From the NCBI RefSeq assembly GCF_004114615.1, contig NZ_CP035300.1, forward strand, positions 3,162,001 to 3,226,000: a stretch of DNA of 64,000 bases, in the 5' to 3' direction. Numbering within the stretch: the first letter of the stretch is position 1; every line of letters starts with the position of its first letter. Below are positions 35,120 through 43,813 of this stretch, one piece after another. The notes beneath the pieces were generated by a model, which was given only the letters and a program-made list of their open reading frames with translations, searched no databases and was not told the origin of the DNA. The translations under genes were made by a program, and so were the position numbers. The DNA is from Dyella sp. M7H15-1. Lineage in GTDB: Bacteria; Pseudomonadota; Gammaproteobacteria; Xanthomonadales; Rhodanobacteraceae.

Positions 35120-36597
35120 ACGCCTCGAACAATGTTGCATACTTTTCATTCCGTCGCCCGAATCATTCGAATCCTCGCTGGTGAGCGCTCCCGGCTGCGG
35201 ATCAACCCTGAACACAACGACGATGTCGTCCTTGTGGATTTCGACGCGCTTGACCAGGCCCAATACGATCCTGCGCTTCGTTTCCAGGTCAAGCGTGCCA
35301 AGTTTCTTGCTAAGGGCACCTGCAAATTCCTCAAGCCGATTGATGACCAGAAATAGTTCGCGTTGTACGGCCCCTTGTTGCCTTGACTCAAGGATCTGCT
35401 GGTCAATCTGCTCAAGCCGGCCCTTCAGTTGCTGCATCTTCGGCTCAAAGTCGGTCTTATCAATGATCCCATCTGCATAGCTATCGATCAGCCTGGACTT
35501 GCCTTTTTCCAGTTGCAACCGCTGCTTTTCAAGGCTGCTCGTATCGAAGCTATTTCTTTCATTGCGCTCCATCATATCCAGTCGACGCTGATATTCGTTC
35601 TTCAATCGCTCCGGATGTCTAAGTAATTCCACTACCTGCTGCCATACCAGATCATCGAGTTTGTCCGTTCGAACCTGCAGATTGTCACAGATGCGTTGAC
35701 CGCCGAAACGATAGGCGTCGGTTCCAACACAGCGATAATAGGCATAGTCTCGCGGATGGCTCTTGGACGCGGCCTTGCTCACCTTTTTCGCATAGTAAGC
35801 GTAGTGACATTGACCGCAGACTGTCAGTCCTTGCAGCAGACGCAGCGGCGCACTCTCGCGCCTCTGGCGTGCCAGCTTGCGGTTCTCGACGAGTTGTTCT
35901 TGCGCCGATTCAAACAGCGCCGCGCTGATGATGGCTGGCACCGGAATCTCGATCCAGTCTTGTGGGTCGGTACGTGTTGTTGAATGCGGTTTTTTTGGCA
36001 CGTCAGCACTATGACGCTGGGCACGCACGCGCACCTGCAGGTGATCGCACGACTTCGTCTTGCCGAACGCAGCCCGCCCCATGTACGCAGGATAATGTAA
36101 CGGTAGCCGTAGGGTGCCCCGGACAGGACATTGACGCTGCCACGTTTTGCGCCGTGAAGCTTGCCACGGCGGTGACGTTCGGTGATCTTCGCCCGCTCGT
36201 ATTCCGCGATCATGCCCTGCATCTGCAGTAGCAGTGATTCTTCCGGTGACGCACCGATGGCGTGATTGAGGAACACGACCTGCATGCCACAAGCTGTGAA
36301 CTCTTCCATCAGCAATGCCTGGTGCGCATATTTGCGCGCCAGCCGGTCCGGTGACAGGATGTAGAGCTGGTCGATCGTGCTGAGCGCAGCACAGTCCCTG
36401 AGTCGCTCTAGCTGTGGCCTGATGAGCGTCGCACCACTCACGCCAGCGTCAACGAAACACATGTCATCGGCGATCTGCGCGCCATCAGCTGAAATACGCT
36501 CCTTCAGTGCAGCCAGCTGGCTTTCAATGGTGCCGCGTTTGTTTTGCTGCTCGGAGGATACCCGCGCATAGAGCGCGACCATCGTATCTTTGCTCAT
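35120..36597 (-). pseudogene. large serine recombinase with an internal frameshifting deletion
   Basis: Starts at ATG 36597. The N-terminal resolvase domain has the catalytic serine (ALYARVSSEQQ), DAGVSG, DRLARKYAHQ and ITERHRRGK. At about 36091-36098 the frame breaks: APYGYRYI runs straight into the out-of-frame YPAYMGRAAFG, so roughly 60 residues of the recombinase domain appear deleted. The rest, in the other frame, holds the end of that domain (WIEIPVPAI), a zinc ribbon (CGQCHYAYY... YRCVG), the coiled coil and a conserved end (RRIVLGLVKRVEI). The frame has no stop before the element's left edge and runs antisense into the maturase gene. It should be inactive. Confidence 0.8.
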
Positions 36598-36776
36598 CGT
36601 CTACCTCGCTTGGTGGTCGCTTGCCTGGTCATTGCAGACGGCTTCGCGGACGGCTTTGCCGTGGACCGTGCTTCGATGGGATTGATTTGCTCGTACGCCT
36701 TTTGCAGCTGTTCCTGGGCGTGGCGGTTCGGCTCGAAGGCCAGATGTACCCGCCATTGTTTACGTCCTCGGCTCAT
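36594..36776 (-). CDS. small basic protein coupled to the serine recombinase
   Basis: 60 residues from ATG 36776 (GTG 36779 is in frame), preceded by AGGAAGG. It opens MSRGRKQWRVHLAFEPNRHA, has a short helix (QLQKAYEQINPIE) and a lysine/arginine-rich tail. Its stop overlaps the recombinase start (ATGA), so the two are co-translated. I do not know the family. Size, charge and position suggest a DNA-binding accessory factor, for example a directionality or regulatory protein, but that is inference. The reading frame itself is intact. Confidence 0.55.
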   Translation of the reverse strand: MSRGRKQWRVHLAFEPNRHAQEQLQKAYEQINPIEARSTAKPSAKPSAMTRQATTKRGRR

Positions 36777-37612
36777 CACCGCACCTTCCTGTCAGTGGGA
36801 GTGACCGTCTCAAGGACGAGGTTCACATCAACCTTGGAGCAGCTTCTGGACCACGGCGCCAAACACCCCCTTGAAATGCGCAGGCCCCATTTTAAGCGAC
36901 AGTTTGCTCTGTTGTTGGTGGCGTTCTGTCGCCCTTGTTATCGAACATCCTGCTCACGGATGGTGATCGCGAACTAGAGCGGCGAGGTCACGCGTTCTGC
37001 CGCTACGCGGACGACGGCAATATTTATGTCCGCAGCGAAAAGGCAGGACAGCGCGTACTGACCAGCATGACATCGTTTCTTGAGAAACGGCTGAAACTGC
37101 GGGTCAACAGCGCCAAAAGCGCGTGCGCGCGGCCAAGTGAACGTAAGTTCCTTGGCTACACGCTGACGCACAGCGGAGGCCGGTTACGGTTACGCTTTGC
37201 CGAGGAAAGCGCAGCGCGTCTGCGCAACCGTGTGCGTGAGCAGTTGCGTCAGGGGCGAGGTCGAAGTTTGAAGCGAACCATCGAAAGCTTAAATCCGATG
37301 CTTCGCGGTTGGGCGAACTACTTCGGCCTCGGCGAGAGCAAGCAAGCGTGGGAGGAGCTGGACGGCTGGATACGGCGTCGGTTGCGTGGTTTGATCTGGC
37401 GACAAGCCAAGACGCGCCGACGACGCACGGAGTTGTTACGCAAAGGAGGCTTGACGGAAGAGCGGGCGTGGCACTCGGCCCGAAACGGGCATGGTCCGTG
37501 GTGGAACGCCGGAGCCAGTCATATGAACCACGCTTTTCCAAAAGCCTTCTTCGATAGGCTGGGCTTGGTCAGTTTGGCCAGCACGGCTCGCTATCTCCAG
37601 CGTCTGGCATGA

Positions 37613-37682
37613 ACCGCCGTATGCGGAACCGCACGTACGGTGGTGTGGGAGGGGGCCGGGGTATCCCGGCTCCCTACCCGAT
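37613..37682 (+). ncRNA. group II intron domains V and VI
   Basis: The catalytic domain V hairpin is recognisable as CCGTATGCGG, a tetraloop-like turn and CCGCACGTACGG. Domain VI follows as a GC-rich hairpin (GGGAGGGGGCCGGG / CCCGGCTCCC) carrying the branch region. The inferred 3' splice boundary is ACCCGAT at 37682. Confidence 0.75.
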
Positions 37683-37772
37683 CTTAATGATGCGCTTCTC
37701 GCGTTAGCCTCCCCTCTCCCTCCACGTGGAGGAGCGAGGACAGGATCCCATCTCGCGCAGAGCTGCACAAAC

Positions 37773-39545
37773 TCAAGCCACAAACTGCAATCGCGCCAAC
37801 TCCGCATACAAACCACCTTCGGCCAGCAAGCTTTCATGCGTGCCTTGTGCCACGATCCTCCCGCCATCCATTACCACAATGCGATCCGCGCGCTGTACAG
37901 TCGCCAGCCGATGCGCAATTACCAGCGTAGTGCGCCCTTTTTCCAGGCGCTCCAGCGCTTGCTGGATGGCGGCTTCCGATTGTGCATCCAGCGCTGACGT
38001 CGCTTCGTCCAGCAACAGCAGTGGCGCATTGCGCAGGATCGCGCGGGCAATCGCAATGCGCTGCCGTTGTCCACCCGACAGGCGCACGCCGCGTTCGCCA
38101 AGCTCCGCGTCATAGCCGTTTTGCAGTAGCTGGATAAAGTCATGGGCTTCGGCAGCGCGTGCCGCCGCGTGCACTTCTTCATCGCGCGCATCTTGCCGGC
38201 CGAAACGGATGTTGTCGGCAGCGGTGCCACCAAAGATCACCGTCTCCTGCGGGACCAGTGCGATGGCCCCGCGCAGCTCCGGCACTGCCATGGCACGCAG
38301 GTCCACACCGTCGAAACTGATCCGCCCGCTTTGCGGATCGTAGAAGCGCAGCAGTAACGCAAACACCGTGCTCTTGCCCGCGCCGGAGGGGCCCACCAGC
38401 GCCACCGTTTCACCCGGCCGGATATCCAGATTGAAATGATGCAGCGCAGGGGCATCCGGACGGGAAGGATAGTGGAACTCCACGCCCTCGAAGCGCAGCA
38501 CGCCACGCACAGGTTGTGACAGCGCTTGCGGGTGTGGCGGATCAACAATCGTCGCTTGTTCGCCGAACAGTTCGCCAATGCGTTCCATGGCGCCCGCCGC
38601 ACGTAGCACATCGCCCCACACATCCGACAAACCCATCATCGAGCCGCCGGAAAGCATCGCGTACACCACGAACTGCGCCAGCACGCCCGCATCAAGCGCT
38701 CCCGTCAGCACATCACGTGCACCCACCCAAAGCACCAGCGTGATGGCGCCGAAGAACAGTACAATCACGGCCGCTGTGAGGAAGGTGCGCATGCCGATGC
38801 GTTGGCGTGCCGTAGCCAGTGCACGCAAGATGGAGTCGCCGTAGCGCTGGCTTTCGATACCTTCGCGCGCATAAGCCTTCACGGCTGGCGCGGCATTCAA
38901 GGTTTCATTGGCAATCGCCGCGGCATCGGCCAAGCGATCCTGGCTGGCGCGTGAAAGCTTCTGCACACGGCGCCCGAAAATCAGTATTGGCAAGACCACC
39001 GCCGGAATCACCAGGGCGGTAAGACCGGCCAGGCGCGGGCTGGTCCAGATCATCGCGGCGGTGGCGCCCACCAGCATGACCGCGCTGCGCAAGGCGACCG
39101 AGATGCCCGAGCCTACCAGCGCCTGCACCACTTCGGTGTCCGTTCCAAGACGGGAAATCAACTCGCCGACGCGATTACGCTCGAAGAAACTGACGTCCAG
39201 TCGTATGACGTGGTCATATAGCTTTGCACGCAAAGCGGCCAAGGTCCGCTCGCCCAGCAGGCTTATGCAGTAAAAACGCGCTGCCGTGGCAAATGCCATC
39301 ACCAGGGCCACCACGAACAGGTCCAGGAAGCTGCTGTTGATCGCCGCCGCGCTGGAATTGCGAAAGCCGTGATCGATCATGTGCCGTACCGCGGTCGGCA
39401 GTATTAGGGTGGCGCCCGAGGAGATCCCTAGAAACACCAGCCAGCCGAATGCGAGTCGCCAGTGCGGCTTTACGAAGGGCCACAACAGACGCAGTGCGCC
39501 AATGCGGCGACGGGGTTTGGGATCGTTTGCCGGGGTTGTGCTCAT
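37773..39545 (-). CDS. MsbA-type ABC transporter (fused permease and ATPase)
   Basis: 590 residues. Six membrane helices (about 25-330) are followed by an ATPase domain with Walker A (GPSGAGKST), signature LSGGQRQRIAIARA, Walker B (LLLLDEATSALD) and the switch His (VIAHRLATV). It is a half-transporter of the exporter (type IV) class that works as a homodimer. MsbA lipid flippases and multidrug or peptide exporters look alike here. No lpxK gene is adjacent, so the substrate is open. It converges on the group II intron end. Confidence 0.85.
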   Translation of the reverse strand: MSTTPANDPKPRRRIGALRLLWPFVKPHWRLAFGWLVFLGISSGATLILPTAVRHMIDHGFRNSSAAAINSSFLDLFVVALVMAFATAARFYCISLLGERTLAALRAKLYDHVIRLDVSFFERNRVGELISRLGTDTEVVQALVGSGISVALRSAVMLVGATAAMIWTSPRLAGLTALVIPAVVLPILIFGRRVQKLSRASQDRLADAAAIANETLNAAPAVKAYAREGIESQRYGDSILRALATARQRIGMRTFLTAAVIVLFFGAITLVLWVGARDVLTGALDAGVLAQFVVYAMLSGGSMMGLSDVWGDVLRAAGAMERIGELFGEQATIVDPPHPQALSQPVRGVLRFEGVEFHYPSRPDAPALHHFNLDIRPGETVALVGPSGAGKSTVFALLLRFYDPQSGRISFDGVDLRAMAVPELRGAIALVPQETVIFGGTAADNIRFGRQDARDEEVHAAARAAEAHDFIQLLQNGYDAELGERGVRLSGGQRQRIAIARAILRNAPLLLLDEATSALDAQSEAAIQQALERLEKGRTTLVIAHRLATVQRADRIVVMDGGRIVAQGTHESLLAEGGLYAELARLQFVA

Positions 39546-39572
39546 CGGGCCTCGCCGCAGACAGGACGCAAA

Positions 39573-39735
39573 TCAGATGGGGTTGCCACCTGGCGATTCA
39601 ATTCCGGCCGGGGGACTCTCCCGGACTCCCATGCCGACCCACCGCCCCCTCAGCCAAAGGAACGGCTGCTCTACACCGTAGTGGAGCAGGGCGTCGAGGG
39701 CGAGAATGACGACGGCATAGAGCGCCAAAGCACTA
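39573..39735 (-). pseudogene. possible C-terminal remnant of an acyltransferase-3 protein
   Basis: A minus-strand stretch reads ALALYAVVILALDALLHYGVEQPFLWLRGRWVG when taken in parts. It resembles the last membrane helix and the EKPF-type ending of OafA/YrhL acyltransferases. No upstream portion of such a gene is present; the ydcF-like gene begins just beyond. It could be chance. Confidence 0.3.
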
Positions 39736-39840
39736 TCCGGGGACGCTGGGTTGCAACAAGGGTATGTAACATCAGGCTCATAGGGTGCAAGGTAACCGAA
39801 GCGGGTTATCCCGCCCCCTTGTCTACAGGAACGAACAAGC

Positions 39841-40608
39841 ATGTTGACCGTGTTGCTGGTGCTGTGTCTGCTTGGTCTTGTCTTTGGTCGTCTGTGCGGG
39901 CGTCGTTGCCAGTGGACGTTTTTTTGCCTCACCTTGCTGCTTTTCTTCACGGCAGGCTGCGGGCCATTGCCCGCCTTGTTGCTCAAGTGGCTGCAGGCAC
40001 CGTATGCCAAACGCCCCACCATTACCTGGGCCCAACACAACGCGATTGTGTTGCTGGGAGCCGGCACGACCCATGTGGTCGGGACATCGCAGGTGGAGCC
40101 GACCATCTTCGCCAACGGACGTATCATTGAAGCCTACGCGCTTTACCGTGCCTGCCGTCAAGGAGGTAACGATTGCAAGATTGTTGTCAGCGGAGGCGAT
40201 CCGTTTCGCAATGGCATCACGGAAGCGGTGGCTTACGGCGAGGTGCTCACGTCAATGGGCGTAGCGAGCGATGATTTGCTGCTGGAAATACGCAGCATGA
40301 ATACTTGGCAGAATGCGCAGTTCGTGCAGCCGATGCTCAAGGACTATCGCCCCGAGCAGGTATTGCTGGTGTCATCCGCCATCCATTTGAACCGGGCGTT
40401 GCTGTTTTTCGCGCACTTCGGTATCGATGCGATACCCGTGCGCGGGGATTACACCGACGTGCGCATGACCTGGCGGCCCAATGCCTGGAATCTGGCGCTA
40501 ACGGATTTTGCCCTGCACGAATACAACGGCATGCTGACTTATCGCTTCTACAGTCTGATGGGCTGGAATGCGCCGCCGAGCCGGAATGGCAACGCTGAAC
40601 TCCCTTAG
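39841..40608 (+). CDS. YdcF/ElyC-family (DUF218) membrane protein
   Basis: 255 residues. Two N-terminal hydrophobic segments (about 1-16 and 24-42) are followed by a DUF218 domain: AIVLLGAGTT, IIEAYALYRA, KIVVSGGDPF, EIRSMNTWQNAQF and VLLVSSAIHLNRALLFFAHFG. Family members (SanA, ElyC, YdcF) affect cell-envelope integrity and peptidoglycan precursor handling at low temperature; the biochemistry is unresolved. The 3' end overlaps the convergent aldehyde dehydrogenase gene by four bases. Confidence 0.82.
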   Translation: MLTVLLVLCLLGLVFGRLCGRRCQWTFFCLTLLLFFTAGCGPLPALLLKWLQAPYAKRPTITWAQHNAIVLLGAGTTHVVGTSQVEPTIFANGRIIEAYALYRACRQGGNDCKIVVSGGDPFRNGITEAVAYGEVLTSMGVASDDLLLEIRSMNTWQNAQFVQPMLKDYRPEQVLLVSSAIHLNRALLFFAHFGIDAIPVRGDYTDVRMTWRPNAWNLALTDFALHEYNGMLTYRFYSLMGWNAPPSRNGNAELP

Positions 40609-42041
40609 GACTCTCGCATCACCATTAAACGAATCTCGGTCATATCCTCAATGGCATAGCGCACGCCTTCGCGACCCATACCGGAAAGCTTCACGCCACC
40701 ATATGGCATGTTGTCCACGCGGAAACTTGGTACATCATTGACCACTACGCCGCCTTGCTCCAGCTCATTCCATGCACGCATCGCATGGGCAAGGCTGTCG
40801 GTGAAGATGCCTGCTTGCAGGCCATAGTCGGAGTGGTTGACCATCGCGATTGCATCGTCTAGCTGCTTGAATGGTGCAAGCAAGGCGAACGGACCGAATA
40901 CTTCCATGCGATTGACTTTCGCATCATCCGGTGCATTTTCCATCAGCGTGGCATCCAGCATATTGCCCTTGCGCTTGCCGCCACACAGAATCTTGCCACC
41001 AGCTTTCTGCGCTTCTTTGATCCATCCTTCCAGGCGTTCGGCGGCTGCTTCGTCGATCATCGGGCCAAGGAATACATCTTTCTTTTTCGGATCGCCAGCC
41101 TTGAGTTTCTTCACCGCGTCGACCAGGCGCTTTTTCAGCTCATCGTAGAGCGACGCATGCGCGTAGATGCGCTGCACGCTGATACAGCTTTGTCCGGATT
41201 GATAGAACGCACCGAAGATCAACCGCTCGATCACCCGGTCCAGGTGCGGTTGCTGATCGCCATCGATGATGCAGGCAGCGTTGCCGCCCAGCTCCAGCGT
41301 CACCTTCTTGTGGCCGGCACGGGCTTTCAGATCCCAGCCAATCTGCCCGCCGGTGAACGAAAGCAGTTTCAAACGCGGATCTTCTACCAATGGCGTAGCG
41401 TGTTTGCCGTCCAGCGTGAGCACCGAGAACGCACCTTTGGGCAGATCGGTTTCGGCTAATATCTCGCCGATGATCAATGCGCCAATGGGCGTTTTCTCCG
41501 AAGGCTTTAGCACGAACGGGCAGCCTGCCGCGATGGCGGGCGCCACTTTGTGTGCCACCAGATTCAACGGAAAGTTGAATGGCGTGATGAAGGACACCGA
41601 CCCCAGCGGCACGCGCTTGGTGTAACCGTGATAACCATCCAGGCGCGAGGCCAATTCGAGGTTCAGCGTTTCACCGTTGATACGCACGGCTTCTTCCGCT
41701 GCGATGCGAAAAGTCTCGATCAGTCGCGTGACTTCGCCGGCCGAATCCTTGATTGGCTTGCCTGCTTCGATACATAGCGCCATGGCCAGTTCGTCGCGCC
41801 GTTCTTCAAACCGCCGGGCGCAATGCTGCAGCACCGCCTGTCGCGCCCAGGGGCGGAAGTCCTTCATGGGTCCGGTCGCTTTCACGGCCGCCTTGATTGC
41901 TTTTTCGGTGGCGCCCTCATCCGGCACGGCCACGCGCGTGGCGACTTTGCCGCTGTATTTGTCATAGACCTCCATCATGGTCTTGGAGGTCTGCGGCTGA
42001 TTGGCCAGGTAGTAGGGGTAGGTTTTCTCAAGCATGGTCAT
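40605..42041 (-). CDS. NAD(P)-dependent aldehyde dehydrogenase
   Basis: 478 residues of the aldehyde dehydrogenase superfamily. Motifs: PFNFPLNLVAHKVAPAIAAG and KPSEKTP (cofactor binding), catalytic Glu in VTLELGGNAA, catalytic Cys in YQSGQSCISVQR, and the C-terminal GGVVVNDVPSFR and PYGGVKLSGMGREG. It oxidises an unidentified aldehyde to the acid. It lies 12 bases after the acetolactate synthase-like gene in the same direction, so the two form an operon and may act in one pathway, perhaps handling a decarboxylation product. Confidence 0.85.
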   Translation of the reverse strand: MTMLEKTYPYYLANQPQTSKTMMEVYDKYSGKVATRVAVPDEGATEKAIKAAVKATGPMKDFRPWARQAVLQHCARRFEERRDELAMALCIEAGKPIKDSAGEVTRLIETFRIAAEEAVRINGETLNLELASRLDGYHGYTKRVPLGSVSFITPFNFPLNLVAHKVAPAIAAGCPFVLKPSEKTPIGALIIGEILAETDLPKGAFSVLTLDGKHATPLVEDPRLKLLSFTGGQIGWDLKARAGHKKVTLELGGNAACIIDGDQQPHLDRVIERLIFGAFYQSGQSCISVQRIYAHASLYDELKKRLVDAVKKLKAGDPKKKDVFLGPMIDEAAAERLEGWIKEAQKAGGKILCGGKRKGNMLDATLMENAPDDAKVNRMEVFGPFALLAPFKQLDDAIAMVNHSDYGLQAGIFTDSLAHAMRAWNELEQGGVVVNDVPSFRVDNMPYGGVKLSGMGREGVRYAIEDMTEIRLMVMRES

Positions 42042-42053
42042 ATCCTGGAAAAG

Positions 42054-43697
42054 TTAGACTGCGGCGCTCAGGCGACGGATTTCTTCGTCCAGCACGCGAT
42101 GGTTGTCGGAATAGTCGATGGCAAGGTCGATCAAGTGCACGCCACCTTCGTCGAAAGCGCGCTGCAATGCCGGCAGAAATTCATCCGCACGTTCGGGACG
42201 ATGTCCATGCGCGCCATGCGCTTCGGCAAAAGCCACGAAATCGGGGTTGCTGAATTGCATGCCGAAATCGGCAAAGCCCATGTCGGCCTGCTTCCAGCGG
42301 ATCATGCCGTAGGCATCGTCGCGCACCAGCAGGATCACCAGATCCATCTTCAGGCGTACGGCAGTTTCCAGCTCCTGCGCATTCATCATGAAGCCGCCGT
42401 CGCCGCAGATCGCCAGCACCTTGCGTTCGGGATACACCATCTTCGCGGCCATCGCGGAAGGCAGGCCGGCACCCATGGTGGCGAGTGCGTTGTCGAGCAG
42501 CACTGTATTAGGTTGGCGTGCCTTGTAGTAACGCGCATACCACAGTTTGTACATGCCGTTGTCCAGGCACAGGATGCCATCATCGGGCATGTACTTGCGG
42601 GTGTCGCTAACGATGCGCACCGGGTGCATCGGGAAGCGTGCTTCATGGGTGTATTGCTGTAGCTGCTCCTGGAAGGCGTGGCGCACTTTGTCGAAGTAGC
42701 TGAAATCCCACTGCTCCTGCTTGACCAGCGCATCGGTTAGTCGTTCGATGGTATGAGCGATATCGCCCACCACTTCGATCTGCGGGAAGTAGACAGCATC
42801 CACTTCCGCCGATGAGAAATTGATGTGGATAACAGTGCGCCGCCCGCGCTGCATGAAAAACGGCGGTTTCTCTACCACGTCATGACCGGCGTTGATGATC
42901 ACGTCTGCCGCATCGATCGCCCGATGCACAAAATCACCATCGGAAAGTGCGGCATTACCCAGCCAAAGCGGATGATCTTCATCGACCACGCCCTTGCCCA
43001 TCTGGGTGGTGAAGAAGGGAATACCCAGCTTGTCGATAAAGGCCCGCAGGGCTACCGCGGTACGTTGGCGATTGGCGGCGGCACCCATCATCAGGATGGG
43101 ATGTTTGGCACTGCTGATCGCCTCGGCGGCCTGCACCAGTGCGGCGTCGTCCGGCGAAGGCCGGCGGGCGTATTCGGTAGGCAGCAGGATCGCGTCCTCG
43201 ATATCGTCGCGGGCGATATCTTCGGGAAACTCCAGATGCACGGCGCCGGGACGTTCTTCCTCGGCACGGCGGAAGGCTTCACGAATGCGTGCGGGGATGG
43301 TGGCCGCCGACACGATCTGCCGCGTGAACTTGGTCAACGGCTGCATCATGTCGACCACGTCCACCAGTTGGAACAGGCCCTGCTTGTGCATGCGGATCGG
43401 CTTTTGGCCGGTGATCATCAGCATTGGCATCGCGCCGAGCTGGGCGTAAGCCGCGGCGGTGACCAGGTTGGTCGCCCCAGGGCCCAGGGTGGAAAGCGCC
43501 ACGCCGGCCTGTCCGGTGAGCCGTCCCCAGGTAGCCGCCATGAACCCGGCGGCCTGCTCATGTCGGGTCACGATCAAGCGGATCGAGGATTCCCGCATGG
43601 CTTCGACCAGATCCAGGTTCTCTTCGCCAGGTATGCCGAAAATGCGGTCTACCCCTTCGGCTTCCAGTGCTTTCACGAATAAAGTCGCAGCCTTCAT
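42054..43697 (-). CDS. acetolactate synthase large subunit-like thiamine diphosphate enzyme
   Basis: 547 residues in the usual three domains: N-terminal with the cofactor-activating Glu (TRHEQAAGFMA), a central domain, and the C-terminal thiamine-diphosphate motif GDGGFMMNAQELETAVR...RDDAYG. It most resembles catabolic acetolactate synthases (AlsS), which condense two pyruvates. No small regulatory subunit (IlvN/IlvH) is adjacent, supporting a stand-alone enzyme, but other decarboxylases of this fold cannot be excluded. It is the first gene of the pair with the aldehyde dehydrogenase. Confidence 0.78.
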   Translation of the reverse strand: MKAATLFVKALEAEGVDRIFGIPGEENLDLVEAMRESSIRLIVTRHEQAAGFMAATWGRLTGQAGVALSTLGPGATNLVTAAAYAQLGAMPMLMITGQKPIRMHKQGLFQLVDVVDMMQPLTKFTRQIVSAATIPARIREAFRRAEEERPGAVHLEFPEDIARDDIEDAILLPTEYARRPSPDDAALVQAAEAISSAKHPILMMGAAANRQRTAVALRAFIDKLGIPFFTTQMGKGVVDEDHPLWLGNAALSDGDFVHRAIDAADVIINAGHDVVEKPPFFMQRGRRTVIHINFSSAEVDAVYFPQIEVVGDIAHTIERLTDALVKQEQWDFSYFDKVRHAFQEQLQQYTHEARFPMHPVRIVSDTRKYMPDDGILCLDNGMYKLWYARYYKARQPNTVLLDNALATMGAGLPSAMAAKMVYPERKVLAICGDGGFMMNAQELETAVRLKMDLVILLVRDDAYGMIRWKQADMGFADFGMQFSNPDFVAFAEAHGAHGHRPERADEFLPALQRAFDEGGVHLIDLAIDYSDNHRVLDEEIRRLSAAV

Positions 43698-43739
43698 GCA
43701 TCGCCTCGTTGGGGGAGAAAAGCAGATGCTATATGTACA

Positions 43740-43794
43740 CGAATATTCGATTTGTTCGGAAAAACGTTTAATTCGTGTAAGGAATCAAACGAAT
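43740..43794. promoter_or_regulatory. palindromes upstream of the acetolactate synthase-like gene
   Basis: A 10-bp palindrome CGAATATTCG (43740-43749) and an interrupted inverted repeat ATTCGT-N12-ACGAAT (43771-43794) lie 43-97 bp upstream of the start in an AT-rich patch. They are likely operator half-sites for an unidentified regulator. Confidence 0.4.
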
Positions 43795-43813
43795 GGGATC
43801 AACGTAGTAAGCG

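Larger units (their letters stand above)
35120..36928 (-). mobile_element. 1,809-bp serine-recombinase element inserted in the intron ORF
   Basis: The boundaries were set by rejoining the maturase reading frame: CCGCTG at 35114-35119 connects exactly to TCGCCC at 36929. CTG occurs at both junctions (35117-35119 and 36926-36928), consistent with a short shared crossover core and no larger target duplication. Inside each edge is a 13-bp imperfect inverted repeat (35120-35132 ACGCCTCGAACAA; complement of 36912-36924 ACGCCACCAACAA; 11 of 13 match), as expected for recombinase half-sites. Its contents, on the minus strand, are a 60-codon ORF and a large serine recombinase gene. I do not recognise a named element. 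Confidence 0.75.
34373..37612 (+). pseudogene. group II intron reverse transcriptase/maturase, split into two exon-like parts
   Basis: The coding sequence is 34373-35119 plus 36929-37612. Together these give 476 codons including the stop, in frame and complete. Part one covers RT domains 0-4 (NGGGPGVDG, YLPAAVRAVDIPKPSGGVRTLGIPT, YGFRPGRNAHQA, VDIDLEKFFDRVNHD) and breaks inside GTPQGGPL|SP. Part two resumes at SPLLSNI, contains the catalytic YADD (FCRYADDGNIY) and the maturase X domain (LRGWANYFGLGE). No endonuclease domain is seen, as usual for class C. The break falls within RT motif 4, before YADD, so neither part alone can be a polymerase. Confidence 0.88.
34012..37682 (+). mobile_element. 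group IIC intron, interrupted by a serine-recombinase element
   Basis: The 5' end reads GTGCGCCC, the usual start of bacterial group II introns, and lies right after the csp terminator. The structured 5' region is 34012-34372. The reverse-transcriptase/maturase gene follows. Domain V (about 37615-37650; CCGTATGCGG...CCGCACGTACGG) and domain VI end at CCTACCCGAT (37682). Without the 1,809-bp insertion (35120-36928) the intron is 1,862 bp, a normal class C size. The target (terminator hairpin) also fits class C. With its maturase split it cannot supply its own protein, though splicing with a maturase from another copy is conceivable. Confidence 0.85.

Noticed and set aside
39573-40127. 184-codon minus-strand gene opposite the ydcF-like gene
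   Set aside because: Most of it is antisense to the ydcF-like gene. Only the last 50 or so codons resemble an acyltransferase, and these are listed as a low-confidence remnant.
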